Shown here: positions 7,749 to 14,581 of the stretch, piece by piece | How the letters are laid out: each line of letters starts with the position of its first letter | Numbering within the stretch: the stretch's first letter is position 1 | NCBI GenBank assembly: GCA_900555605.1 | Contig: USLW01000018.1 | Coordinates: 1-14,752, forward strand | DNA length: 14,752 bases | Origin: an uncultured Clostridium sp. | GTDB lineage: Bacteria; Bacillota; Clostridia; UBA1212; UBA1255 | Direction of reading: 5' to 3' | Translations under genes and position numbers: made by a program | The notes under the pieces: model-generated | What the model saw: the letters and a program-made list of their open reading frames with translations, nothing else | Databases searched by the model: none | What the model was told of the DNA's origin: nothing

Positions 7749-8444
7749 TTACCTCCCAAGAAAGCCAAAAAACATTTGGTTAAATTCCTGCTGCTTTCTC
7801 CTACTGATCGGCAATCTGACACCGTTGTCCATTAGGAGGTCTGTGGACGTTGCGGATTTTATATGTTCTAAATTGACCAAAATACTTTTATGGGGCATCG
7901 CAAAATAACCTTTGGGCAGTCCAGCAATGATCTCCTTTAGAGTACTGCGGAATCTATATTCATTATTTGCATCATGCACTATGGCATAATGTCCAAACAT
8001 TTCTATGTACTGAACGTCATTGATCGGCAAAACAATCATTGTATTTCCAACTACAAAGGAGAACCGATGGGCTTTCACTTCTCGAATTGCAGAGTCCATT
8101 GCTTCATAAAAGTCAGCTTTTATCAATGGCTTCTGCAAATAACGCAATGCGATACCATATCCCTTCAAAGAATATGCGCTGCTTTTTGTCGTAAAAATAA
8201 TGACTGGCGGTCTCTCTAGGGCTATTAGCTCCTTTGCCACATCAAATCCCGTTGGAGGCTCCATCTCAATATCCAACAAGGCAATATCGAAAGCCGCATT
8301 TTTTGCTTCTGCTAAAAGGTCTGCTGCCCGTACATATGTTGAAATGTGCATTTGCTGCCCAGCATCATACTCTTGAGCCAACTGAAGCACTGCAATCAAA
8401 TCTGCAACCTCGTCGTCACATATTCCAATACGGATCTTGTCCAA
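7749..8444 (-). CDS. agrA: AgrA-like response regulator with LytTR DNA-binding domain
   Basis: A 231-residue response regulator. Residues 1-120 form the receiver, with the acidic pair Asp10-Asp11, the phospho-acceptor Asp58 in LLDIEM, the Thr in FTTKS (about 85) and Lys105 in LQKPL. Residues about 126-231 are the LytTR domain (VLPINDVQYIEMFGHYAIVH, RSTLKEIIAGLP, FAMPHKSILVNLEHI, LPISRRKQQEF). LytTR proteins bind pairs of short direct repeats upstream of weak promoters. The start codon is TTG (MDKIRIGICDDE), 6 bases after the GGGGGTGA ribosome site; no in-frame ATG fits the family's N-terminus. It is the first gene of a two-gene operon with the kinase and is read from a promoter in the long region to its right. 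Likely targets are the promoters of the transport cluster and agrBD, an inference. Confidence 0.92.
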   Translation of the reverse strand: MDKIRIGICDDEVADLIAVLQLAQEYDAGQQMHISTYVRAADLLAEAKNAAFDIALLDIEMEPPTGFDVAKELIALERPPVIIFTTKSSAYSLKGYGIALRYLQKPLIKADFYEAMDSAIREVKAHRFSFVVGNTMIVLPINDVQYIEMFGHYAIVHDANNEYRFRSTLKEIIAGLPKGYFAMPHKSILVNLEHIKSATSTDLLMDNGVRLPISRRKQQEFNQMFFGFLGR

Positions 8445-8805
8445 AGCAAATCACCCCCATATTCAATTCAGGCTTATATGTTTATCCGATAGAAGTAGAC
8501 TTTTATACATTGTGAAGCTTACCGCTGATTAATGAGAGCACATACTGTTTGTGCAGATAGGCTCAAATGTTCCCATACGGAGTTAAAGCCCTTACAAATG
8601 CATCAGACAAATAAATCCAAAACATGCGTTTGTCTTGCTTGAACACATTTGAACTCTATCAAAGCTGTAAAGCACCTGTACGCTTACAATAGCCATCGTA
8701 TTAGTCGGTGGACTCGCGCAATAAACATATCAACAGCGGCGTTTTTACGCCTCCAAAAAGCATGGCATCGAAAGCAAAAAATCAAGATGGATGGTTTCAG
8801 ATGAT

Positions 8806-8834
8806 ATTATATCGCACTCTCTCTGCATTTTCAA
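8806..8834 (-). promoter_or_regulatory. Sigma-A promoter for the regulator-kinase operon
   Basis: Read on the minus strand, TTGAAA (8834-8829), a spacer of exactly 17 bases and a perfect TATAAT (8811-8806). It points toward the response regulator, whose start lies about 360 bases downstream. It would therefore give the operon an untranslated leader of about 350 bases, which is long for a two-component operon. Confidence 0.65.
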
Positions 8835-8885
8835 CGCAGCCTACTGCCGTTCACGCCACAGAAGCTACCTGTTGTGCCTAAGCTC

Positions 8886-8914
8886 TTGCTGCATGCTGGC
8901 AGCTCGAGTATAAT
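8886..8914 (+). promoter_or_regulatory. Candidate plus-strand promoter in the divergent region
   Basis: TTGCTG (8886-8891), a 17-base spacer and a perfect TATAAT (8909-8914). It points toward the secreted-protein gene, which begins 250 bases downstream, so the transcript would have a long leader or contain a separate small RNA. The minus-strand promoter at 8806-8834 stands back to back with it. Confidence 0.5.
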
Positions 8915-8953
8915 TAAGGAAAAATCAAGCTATGTTGGCATCGGACAAAATTC

Positions 8954-8978
8954 GCTAATGGCACTTTCGTGAATTAGC
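8954..8978. repeat. Hairpin in the divergent region
   Basis: GCTAAT (8954-8959) pairs with ATTAGC (8973-8978), and CAC (8962-8964) with GTG (8969-8971), leaving small bulges. It lies downstream of the plus-strand promoter at 8886-8914 and upstream of the one at 9020, so it would fall in the leader of the longer transcript. Confidence 0.35.
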
Positions 8979-8990
8979 TTCCGCATATAA

Positions 8991-9025
8991 ATAACGACGA
9001 CTGGCCATCGTTTGTTATATATAAT
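8991..9025 (+). promoter_or_regulatory. Candidate regulated promoter with upstream dyad
   Basis: A perfect -10 TATAAT at 9020-9025 has no recognisable -35 box at the usual distance (ACGACT at 8997-9002). In its place lies an imperfect inverted repeat, ATAACGACGA (8991-9000) against TCGTTTGTTAT (9008-9018). A promoter with a good -10, a poor -35 and a repeat there is the pattern expected where an activator such as a LytTR regulator recruits polymerase. The sequence ATCGTTTGT (9007-9015) fits the LytTR half-site pattern at 8 of 9 positions, but no clean second half-site at 12-13 bases was found. Confidence 0.4.
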
Positions 9026-9163
9026 GCCCAGCAGATACGTAATAGTAGCTACAACGTATATGTTTTAAGCATGCTCGCCAATTGAAAGCAGACTTCAATA
9101 AAAGACTCAGCAATCAGCCATATCACAATATTGAAGAAATGTTTCAAACAAAAGGAGGTCGTA

Positions 9164-9703
9164 ATGAAAAAAATAATATCAATCTTTCTGACCCTTTGTA
9201 TGATCGTGTGCATTCCCATTTCAGCCAGCGCAGCAACATCCGTTGGCAGTGCATCTTATGTACTTAATGGTAATTCTCAGTACGGGCAATTTGCAAAGAT
9301 GGTTCTTTGGGCTGCAAACGACAAGACTGTCAACTTTAGCACAGACAATTGTGCAAAACATGTATATGGAACCAACACAATTTATACTTATGAAAAAACG
9401 GAGACTGTATACTGCCACTCAACCAGTAGCTTAACTTCCAATTACGCAACCGCTTTCTCCTCCTTGGCAAGAACATTAAATGTTGCTGATTCTGCCAGCG
9501 CAGGAGTACGATTGGGTAATACATATAAGATTTCGTCTAATTATGCATCTGGTAGTTACTGTTTCCGCGCTAAATTCACATGCTATAAAGTTGTTGAAGA
9601 GGTTATTACCTCTACTGCTTCCAGTGAAACCGTAAATTGGACTAAGACCATTACGTCTGCTCCCAAAAACACCACTGGCACTATTGTTATTTATAAATTA
9701 TAA
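9164..9703 (+). CDS. Small secreted protein of unknown family with four cysteines
   Basis: A 179-residue protein not recognised as any family. Residues 1-23 are a classical signal peptide (MKKIISIFLTLCMIVCIPIS then ASA), cut before ATSVG. The mature part of about 156 residues is rich in Ser, Thr, Asn and Tyr. It has four cysteines (63, 84, 133, 140) that could form two disulphides, and it ends in an aromatic, strand-rich tail (TGTIVIYKL). No membrane segment, cell-wall sorting signal or catalytic motif was seen. AAAGGAGGT lies 5 bases before the ATG at 9164; an upstream in-frame ATG at 9131 has no ribosome site and would spoil the signal peptide. It is the first gene of the plus-strand cluster and faces the agr-type promoters, so it is a plausible main product of the quorum response: an extracellular factor, surface protein or antimicrobial. 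The function is unknown. Confidence 0.82.
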   Translation: MKKIISIFLTLCMIVCIPISASAATSVGSASYVLNGNSQYGQFAKMVLWAANDKTVNFSTDNCAKHVYGTNTIYTYEKTETVYCHSTSSLTSNYATAFSSLARTLNVADSASAGVRLGNTYKISSNYASGSYCFRAKFTCYKVVEEVITSTASSETVNWTKTITSAPKNTTGTIVIYKL

Positions 9704-9738
9704 TTAATCCCTATTCGATCTCTCAATGCGATAAAATG

Positions 9739-9774
9739 GTTAAACTGACGGGAATTTAGTCCCGTCAGTTTAAC
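9739..9774. repeat. Perfect 15-bp hairpin between secreted protein and lipoprotein genes
   Basis: GTTAAACTGACGGGA - ATTTAG - TCCCGTCAGTTTAAC is a perfect 15-bp stem with a 6-base loop, 35 bases after the stop of the secreted-protein gene and 22 bases before the lipoprotein start. No T-run follows, so it looks less like a full terminator than a partial terminator or an RNA-stability element. It could make the secreted protein more abundant than the transport genes behind it. Confidence 0.65.
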
Positions 9775-9796
9775 GCAAAACCGGGAGGCTGGCAAT

Positions 9797-10909
9797 ATGA
9801 GAAAGCAAGTATTTGGGCTGTTTGCAGCGATTATGCTAATCATTGCTCTTGCAGCCTGTTCATCGCAGGAAACTGCGGGGAAAACTGCATCAAGCGATTT
9901 GGTATTCCCTGAAATTCCGCAAAACTATTGGGGATTATTCGACAATAATTACTTTATGATCTATGAACAGGGTTTTGTGTCAACAAACAGCATTAACTTG
10001 ACACTGCTGTCTGCATCACCACTGGAACAAAGCGATGTTGATGTCAGCACATCAACAGGCGGGGACATGATCTATTATCTTGACCCTTATGACGGAGATA
10101 CTGGCAAATGCGTTATATACGAAGATATATTTCTTTTATATCAGGGAGTCTCTGCTGACGAGCTTTTGAAGTATACAGCAGGATCGCTTTCAGCTGAACG
10201 CAAAGCAGAAATTGACGGCATGCGCAGCACCTTTCGTAAGCTGGATGAGAGCAAAAAGCCTGTGCTCTATCGATATGTGCTGGCACTTTGCGTTCCCATT
10301 GAGACTGTGGATGGCGATGCCGTTTTGGATGCTCTGTCAGTGACTGTAAAGGGTGAAACACGGACATATCAGCTCGGAACGCTCTGCGGCAAGACATCCG
10401 AAGCAGGGGAGTACGCCGGTGATCCCAACTTCAGTCTGAATTGTGACGATAATGTCGCTTATTTCGGCTTCAGTGTAGATATCAGCAACGATGGCAGCAT
10501 CATGTTGGATAATATAAAATATACAGCCACCAACGATGTTCGTATCACAGGAATTCGGTTTTACGGTACTGAGGATGTGAAGATTCAAAGCGTATCTGTC
10601 GTCCAGTCCGCAGCGGACGGCGCAGTGATCGATACAGAGTGGGATACAGTGCAACCAATTGAGCTGGAGGCCGGTGATCACGTCTGCCTGAACGTCCGAA
10701 TCGCGGATCCATTTTTCGCAGGCTCTCTGGGCGGCTGGAATGCAAGATACCTTATGCTTGAGTATCAGTGCAGCGGCGAAACCTATGAGCTGGGCATTCC
10801 TTTCTATTTCGCCCAATCACTTCCGGACGCTTTTGCTTATATAGCGAATGAAGAAGGTATTGATGTTCTTTCTTACTACATTAGCTATATCAATGCAGTT
10901 GGGAAATGA
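9797..10909 (+). CDS. Secreted lipoprotein of unknown function
   Basis: A 370-residue protein with a lipoprotein signal peptide: MRKQ, a hydrophobic run and the lipobox LAAC with Cys21 as the lipidated residue, followed by Ser/Gln-rich SSQETAGKTASS. The mature part has no recognised domain. It is mostly strand-forming and acidic, and includes a tyrosine-rich segment (NNYFMIYEQG) and a duplicated-looking beta pattern (VDISNDGSIMLDNIKYTATNDVRITGIRFYG, in part resembling a carbohydrate-binding or immunoglobulin-like fold). GGGAGG precedes the ATG by 10 bases. It is followed after 21 bases by the adaptor gene and presumably works with it on the outer face of the membrane, for example as a substrate-binding or immunity-type lipoprotein. 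Both roles are inference. The frame is intact. Confidence 0.82.
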   Translation: MRKQVFGLFAAIMLIIALAACSSQETAGKTASSDLVFPEIPQNYWGLFDNNYFMIYEQGFVSTNSINLTLLSASPLEQSDVDVSTSTGGDMIYYLDPYDGDTGKCVIYEDIFLLYQGVSADELLKYTAGSLSAERKAEIDGMRSTFRKLDESKKPVLYRYVLALCVPIETVDGDAVLDALSVTVKGETRTYQLGTLCGKTSEAGEYAGDPNFSLNCDDNVAYFGFSVDISNDGSIMLDNIKYTATNDVRITGIRFYGTEDVKIQSVSVVQSAADGAVIDTEWDTVQPIELEAGDHVCLNVRIADPFFAGSLGGWNARYLMLEYQCSGETYELGIPFYFAQSLPDAFAYIANEEGIDVLSYYISYINAVGK

Positions 10910-10930
10910 CAGCCGACTGAGGGAAATTCC

Positions 10931-11776
10931 ATGTACATATTCAAGAAAGTTTTGACCAAAGCATTTTACTTTGTTTTGGTATGTCTGCTGCTTATGCCGG
11001 TGGGACTTCTGTATATCATTTCCCGTAATGAACAGCTTCAGTACCAAGCGGAAACAGTTCCGGTGGTAGAGGAGCTTGCCTACGGTGACGTTGTGCCCAT
11101 TGTCCGACGTGACATTGAGGAAACCGTTACGATCAGCGGGACCATTGTCAGTGCGTCGGTTTTTTTCGCAGAGCTTAACGTCAGCGATCCATACAGCCTC
11201 AGATTTCTTGTTGCCATTGGGGATGTACTCCATCCGGGCGACGTGATTGCTTATGACGGAAGCAGAAAAATTTTATCCGACTGCCGCGGCGTGATCAAGG
11301 AAATCAATCTAGGGACTGCCCCCTATCTGCGAATGGATTCTCTAGATGATTTTGCACTGGAATGCTATGTAAGCAGCACGCAGCGAGCTGTTTTGGAACG
11401 CGAATCGCTGAAATTAACAGATGAAAACGGAAGCCGGCTTACCGTGCTGAAGGTGGATGATATCTGCACGGACGAAAATCTGACCAGAGTGCTGATTAAA
11501 TATGACACGGACGGTCTGCGATACGGTCAGACCTTCAGCGAATTAACTTTGACTACCGGAAAAGTATATACTCAGGCTCTCGTGGTAAATGCGGAATGCG
11601 TGTACAGGAAGGCAGGTTCTGACTCTTATTTTCTGCGAACGGTAACTCAGGACGGACATTTTCTTTCCGAAGCCGAAGTGCAAATTGGATATACAGACGG
11701 AACCTATATCTGCATCAGCGGCGTAGAAGAGGGATCCTTCTGCGATTCTGGATACAAAACATTGGTGGAGAACTAA
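10931..11776 (+). CDS. HlyD/MacA-like membrane fusion (adaptor) protein
   Basis: A 281-residue adaptor protein. One N-terminal membrane segment (residues about 11-30, AFYFVLVCLLLMPVGLLYII) is followed by an extracellular part. The part begins with a strand reading RDIEETVTISGTIVSA (about residues 60-75), the usual first beta-barrel strand of periplasmic/extracellular adaptor proteins. GDVLHPGDVIAYDG and CRGVIKEINLG resemble the two halves of the lipoyl-like hairpin domain. No long coiled coil lies between the halves, so it is a short form. Its stop is 1 base before the ATPase start, which argues for an operon and for one complex with the MacB-type ATPase and permease. The substrate is unknown; the adjacent secreted protein has its own signal peptide and so need not be it. 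Confidence 0.8.
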   Translation: MYIFKKVLTKAFYFVLVCLLLMPVGLLYIISRNEQLQYQAETVPVVEELAYGDVVPIVRRDIEETVTISGTIVSASVFFAELNVSDPYSLRFLVAIGDVLHPGDVIAYDGSRKILSDCRGVIKEINLGTAPYLRMDSLDDFALECYVSSTQRAVLERESLKLTDENGSRLTVLKVDDICTDENLTRVLIKYDTDGLRYGQTFSELTLTTGKVYTQALVVNAECVYRKAGSDSYFLRTVTQDGHFLSEAEVQIGYTDGTYICISGVEEGSFCDSGYKTLVEN

Positions 11777-11777
11777 T

Positions 11778-12425
11778 ATGAGGGATCTTGATCTGAGGCT
11801 GTCCCATGTCCGCAAGTCCTATGACCGTCCTGTTTTGCAGGACATAAACCTTTGTGTTAGAAATGACAGCTATGTGACGATTCTCGGCTCCTCCGGCTCC
11901 GGCAAATCAACTCTTATGAATATTCTCGGGCTTGTGGAAAGCCATGACGGCGGCGAATACAGCTTTAACGGAACTCTGATCCGCGCAGGTGTGGACTACC
12001 CCAAGCTGCGGCTGCATGATATCGGCTTTATATTTCAGAGCTACAACCTCATCCCTACCCTGTCCTGTAAAGAGAATATCCTTCTGCCGTGCATGTACGA
12101 GGACGGCGGGGACAGTCGGAATTTCGACAGACTGATCTCGCTTCTTAAAATTGAGCATCTGCTTTCTCAGCGGGTCGTTACCCTATCCGGCGGCGAAAAA
12201 CAGCGTGTGGCCGTTGCACGAGCTTTAATCTTAGACCCATGCCTAATTCTAGCGGATGAGCCCACTGGCAATCTTGATCCTGCAAACCGCGAGATCATCA
12301 TCTCGCTGCTGCGCCATGAACATCAGCAAGGCAGGGGCATCATTTTAATTACCCATGATGAGCAGACAGCCAAGGCAGCGGATACGGTACTGCGTTTGGA
12401 GGGAGGTTTTCTGCATGAGGCATGA
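11778..12425 (+). CDS. MacB/LolD-type ABC transporter ATPase
   Basis: A 215-residue ABC ATP-binding subunit with every key motif: Walker [10 protein letters not shown] (37-45), the Q-loop in [12 protein letters not shown] (Gln87), signature [15 protein letters not shown] (136-150), Walker B LILADE (156-161), the D-loop GNLD, and the switch His193 in LITHDE. The closeness to MacB/LolD/FtsE ATPases, including the [11 protein letters not shown] motif, fits its FtsX-like partner. It begins one base after the adaptor gene and its last 11 bases overlap the permease gene, so all three are coupled. Transporters of this type move peptides, antimicrobials or lipoproteins, or act as mechanical devices on extracellular partners. 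Confidence 0.93.
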   Translation: MRDLDLRLSHVRKSYDRPVLQDINLCVRNDSYVTILGSSGSGKSTLMNILGLVESHDGGEYSFNGTLIRAGVDYPKLRLHDIGFIFQSYNLIPTLSCKENILLPCMYEDGGDSRNFDRLISLLKIEHLLSQRVVTLSGGEKQRVAVARALILDPCLILADEPTGNLDPANREIIISLLRHEHQQGRGIILITHDEQTAKAADTVLRLEGGFLHEA

Positions 12426-13635
12426 ATCTCATTTCCAACACGCCTGCAAAATGGTTCTGCGGAACTTACGTAGCTACACAATGCTCTCCATAACCATAGT
12501 ATTTTCCTTTGCCATACTGCTTGGATATATGATTTTTGTAGATTCAAGTCTATATAACTCCTACAAGGAAATATTCGCCTCTCCGCGGGGAATCGTCATG
12601 GCTTACACATACGAAAACAGCGATGAGATAAACATTCTTGAAAAGCAGATCAGCGACCGGATGCCATCGGCTTCCAGCTATAGATTTCTGGAAACTGACA
12701 CCGTTCTGAAGCAATACGACAGTGTTCGTGCCACAATTTCAATTCTCCCGAACAATGCCTCATTCGTATTTCGTGATATTAGCGATGAGAATATTCAAGA
12801 GAATTATACCACAAATGTAGATGTGATAATGGGCGAGGGTTTTCCTCTCAGCGGCAATAAAGCCATTATAAATGAAAGCTTTTTTCGCTCCGTCTCCTCC
12901 GACGGCAAACTGCCGATGAAGCTGTCAGTCCCTGTCAGTCTGGCTGACGGAGAGCATATGGTTTGGGAAACCGAGGTAGTGGGCGTGTGCGAGGATATCG
13001 GCGAGGGATCGCTGTACTACAATAAAGACGGGCATCTCGTCGGAGAGGCCAGAATTTATGTTTCCCAATCCATATTGAGCGGCTCGGACGCAACTGAGCT
13101 GCTCACTGCAAGGTCTGTTATACTGTTTAATTCCTCTCAGCCGGAGAAAATCGCGGCATATGCTCAGAAATTCGACCTTGTGCTGCACGCCGTGTGCCTT
13201 GCGCAAAACGCGGCCACGGAAAAGATACAGGCGCAGACTCAGGTCAAATTTCTTATTACGGTTGTCTTATACATACTGCTCAGCATCAACTTGTTCGGCT
13301 GCTTTTCCAACGCCTTGTCGGATCGACGGTTTGAGATCGGAGTAAAGCGGGCGATAGGTGCCTCTGCTTTTTCCGTTATAGGACAGTTTCTGCTGGAGAG
13401 CATTATAGTCATGCTGTGCAGCACCTTGCTTGCTGTGGCGATTACAGTGGATACTCTGGCAGTTTATAAGCTCTATCAGTATTTTGCATTAGGAAATACA
13501 TGGATCATATCCGTCTCATCCCATTCCGTGATGATGTTTGCCGTGTGCAGTCTCAGCTTGACGCTTGTGTTCAGTTTGTTCTTTGCGTATAGAGCAACAA
13601 AAGTGGAGATCGTGAAATACCTTAAAGCAGAATGA
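12415..13635 (+). CDS. MacB/FtsX-type ABC transporter permease
   Basis: A 406-residue permease with the MacB/FtsX layout: one membrane segment near the N-terminus (about 22-42, TMLSITIVFSFAILLGYMIFV), a large extracellular domain of about 200 residues, and three membrane segments in the last third (FLITVVLYILLSINLFGCF, FLLESIIVMLCSTLLAVAI, VMMFAVCSLSLTLVFSLFF). The cytoplasmic loop reads RRFEIGVKRAIGASAFSVIGQFLLES, the typical coupling loop (EIGIRKAIGA in relatives). The start at 12415 is inside the ATPase gene, with GGAGGGAGG shortly before it. An in-frame ATG at 12355 would lengthen the protein into the ATPase gene with no ribosome site. It completes an adaptor-ATPase-permease tripartite exporter with four membrane segments, so it is not a ten-segment BceB-type permease. 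Confidence 0.9.
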   Translation: MRHESHFQHACKMVLRNLRSYTMLSITIVFSFAILLGYMIFVDSSLYNSYKEIFASPRGIVMAYTYENSDEINILEKQISDRMPSASSYRFLETDTVLKQYDSVRATISILPNNASFVFRDISDENIQENYTTNVDVIMGEGFPLSGNKAIINESFFRSVSSDGKLPMKLSVPVSLADGEHMVWETEVVGVCEDIGEGSLYYNKDGHLVGEARIYVSQSILSGSDATELLTARSVILFNSSQPEKIAAYAQKFDLVLHAVCLAQNAATEKIQAQTQVKFLITVVLYILLSINLFGCFSNALSDRRFEIGVKRAIGASAFSVIGQFLLESIIVMLCSTLLAVAITVDTLAVYKLYQYFALGNTWIISVSSHSVMMFAVCSLSLTLVFSLFFAYRATKVEIVKYLKAE

Positions 13636-13820
13636 TAGTGAACGTTGTTTTTCCGGGAGCCGCGCCATACCGAATAGCAGCTGTTGTGTGATAATTTCAC
13701 TGTCATTTCAAGACTTTTTCACCTTTTGTGGCGCAAAATCATCCTCATTATGTCCATCGGCCAGATCAGGTGAATCTTTTATATGTTTAAATCACAAGTG
13801 ATTATGGGGTTGTAAATATT
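13636..13820. promoter_or_regulatory. Intergenic region upstream of agrB
   Basis: A 185-base gap separates the permease from agrB, so agrBD probably has its own promoter. A weak candidate is TTGTGG (13726-13731), 17 bases, TATGTC (13749-13754). AATGATAGTGAA (13631-13642) can pair with TTCACTGTCATT (about 13696-13707) as a long-loop stem that would close the permease transcript. The agrB ribosome site is weak (GGGG at 13806-13809). No clear LytTR repeat pair was found by eye. Confidence 0.35.
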
Positions 13821-14399
13821 ATGTTTGTAAAGCTTTCATCCTTTTTTGTTAACCTCTTAATTTCATGCAGAACCATTGATGCATCTGAAGAGAATATTTA
13901 CACTTATGGTTTTGAACTCTTGCTATCCAGTTTTGCAGGGATAGCCATACTGCATTTATCTTCTGCTTTGCTGGATGTTCCATTTTCCTGGACATTATAT
14001 TTACTGGGTTTTGTTCAGTATCGTATAACTGGAGGAGGATACCATGCCACGTCCCACACACGTTGTTTGATTATTTTCTCTTTGGCCTATCTGATAGCCA
14101 TCGCCATAAACAATCATGTTTATAAGTGTATGAATTACGGCGCTATTACCAGTGCATGTATGTTTGTGCTTTTCGTATTTGTTGCACCTGTTGAAGCGGC
14201 TAACAAAACGGTTTCCCTAAAACGTCAAAGGAAACTTCGTATAATCGGAATGGGACTTGCTCTACTCAGCTTATTTTGGGGCATTATATTTGCAAGTTTT
14301 TGCGAGCCATCTAAAGCGCTTTCAATGTATTATACAGGAAGCTGTATTGCAGGCGTTTCCATAGTAGCGGGATTTATTTCAAACAAAATAAGGAGGTAA
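13821..14399 (+). CDS. agrB: AgrB-like peptide protease/cyclase
   Basis: A 192-residue integral membrane cysteine endopeptidase of the AgrB family. It removes the C-terminal tail of the AgrD precursor and forms the thiolactone ring. The catalytic set is conserved: Arg68 in QYRITGGGYHA, His75 in GGGYHA and Cys82 in HTRC. The spacing (Arg +7 His +7 Cys) is the same as Arg70/His77/Cys84 of the Staphylococcus aureus protein. Four or more membrane segments are visible (LLLSSFAGIAILHLSSAL, LIIFSLAYLIAIAI, ACMFVLFVFVAPV, LALLSLFWGIIFASF, and one near the C-terminus). The length is typical. Its last codons, AAA ATA AGG AGG TAA, contain the agrD ribosome site, so the two genes are tightly coupled. Confidence 0.93.
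   Translation: MFVKLSSFFVNLLISCRTIDASEENIYTYGFELLLSSFAGIAILHLSSALLDVPFSWTLYLLGFVQYRITGGGYHATSHTRCLIIFSLAYLIAIAINNHVYKCMNYGAITSACMFVLFVFVAPVEAANKTVSLKRQRKLRIIGMGLALLSLFWGIIFASFCEPSKALSMYYTGSCIAGVSIVAGFISNKIRR
14391..14396 (+). promoter_or_regulatory. agrD ribosome binding site inside the agrB stop region
   Basis: AGGAGG encodes the last two arginines of AgrB and is followed at once by its TAA stop. The agrD ATG comes 7 bases after the motif. This arrangement supports the small gene and couples precursor synthesis to the processing enzyme. Confidence 0.85.
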
Positions 14400-14403
14400 A
14401 TAA

Positions 14404-14556
14404 ATGAAAACTTTATTTCAGAGATTTGCACTTTGCGTATGCAAATCAGTATCAGCACTTGCCTTATTGGCTGCAATAAGCAGTGCAGGGAGCATGTGCT
14501 GGTTTATGACGTACCAGCCCGATGTGCCCAAAGAATTATTGACCAAATATCACTGA
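14404..14556 (+). CDS. agrD: AgrD-like autoinducing peptide precursor (cyclic lactone autoinducer)
   Basis: A 50-residue peptide gene, easily missed because of its length. The product reads MKTLFQRFALCVCKSVSALA, then LLAAISSAGS, then MCWFMTYQPDVPKELLTKYH. It has the three parts of an AgrD: an amphipathic, membrane-seeking leader (1-30), a core with one cysteine (Cys32), and an acidic/charged tail with the conserved Pro-x-x-Pro-x-Glu-Leu pattern (QPDVPKEL). By analogy with clostridial precursors, the ring would be the five residues CWFMT or the six residues CWFMTY, closed from the Cys32 side chain to the last residue, perhaps with a short N-terminal tail such as GSM. AGGAGG lies 7 bases before the ATG and overlaps the end of agrB. 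The exact mature peptide cannot be read from sequence alone. Confidence 0.9.
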   Translation: MKTLFQRFALCVCKSVSALALLAAISSAGSMCWFMTYQPDVPKELLTKYH

Positions 14557-14581
14557 CTTCCCTATTAGGCCCTACCCTCCC

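Larger units (their letters stand above)
8445..9163. other. 719-base gene-free divergent control region
   Basis: No convincing protein-coding frame was found on either strand between the response regulator and the secreted-protein gene. It contains the back-to-back promoters at 8806-8834 (minus) and 8886-8914 (plus), a third candidate at 8991-9025, the hairpin at 8954-8978 and a looser inverted repeat AGACAAA (8605-8611) / TTTGTCT (8629-8635). The octamer GCCATCGT occurs at 8692-8699 and again at 9005-9012. The length is much greater than two promoters need. A small regulatory RNA, as RNAIII is for staphylococcal agr, is possible but not shown. Confidence 0.6.

Noticed and set aside
7745..7822. 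Longer start for the kinase at 7822
   Set aside because: It would overlap the regulator gene by 74 bases and add a charged stretch ahead of the first membrane segment. The ATG at 7744 has a GGAGGTAAG site and fits the family.
9007..9015. LytTR binding half-site ATCGTTTGT
   Set aside because: Matches the half-site pattern at 8 of 9 positions, but no second half-site at 12-13 bases was found, so it is not claimed as an operator; only the dyad is noted.
9131..9163. Upstream ATG for the secreted protein
   Set aside because: No ribosome site before it, and the AAAGGAGGT just ahead of 9164 would be inside the gene. The extra residues would precede a complete signal peptide.
9164..9703. Lantibiotic or other modified bacteriocin precursor
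   Set aside because: The protein is far too long, has a Sec-type signal peptide rather than a leader, and no modification enzymes are nearby.
12355..12414. Upstream ATG for the permease
   Set aside because: Lies inside the ATPase gene without a ribosome site; 12415 has GGAGGGAGG and gives the family's normal N-terminus.
11778..13635. BceAB-type antimicrobial peptide resistance transporter
   Set aside because: The permease has four membrane segments and 406 residues, not ten segments, and the kinase is an AgrC-type six-segment sensor, not a BceS type.
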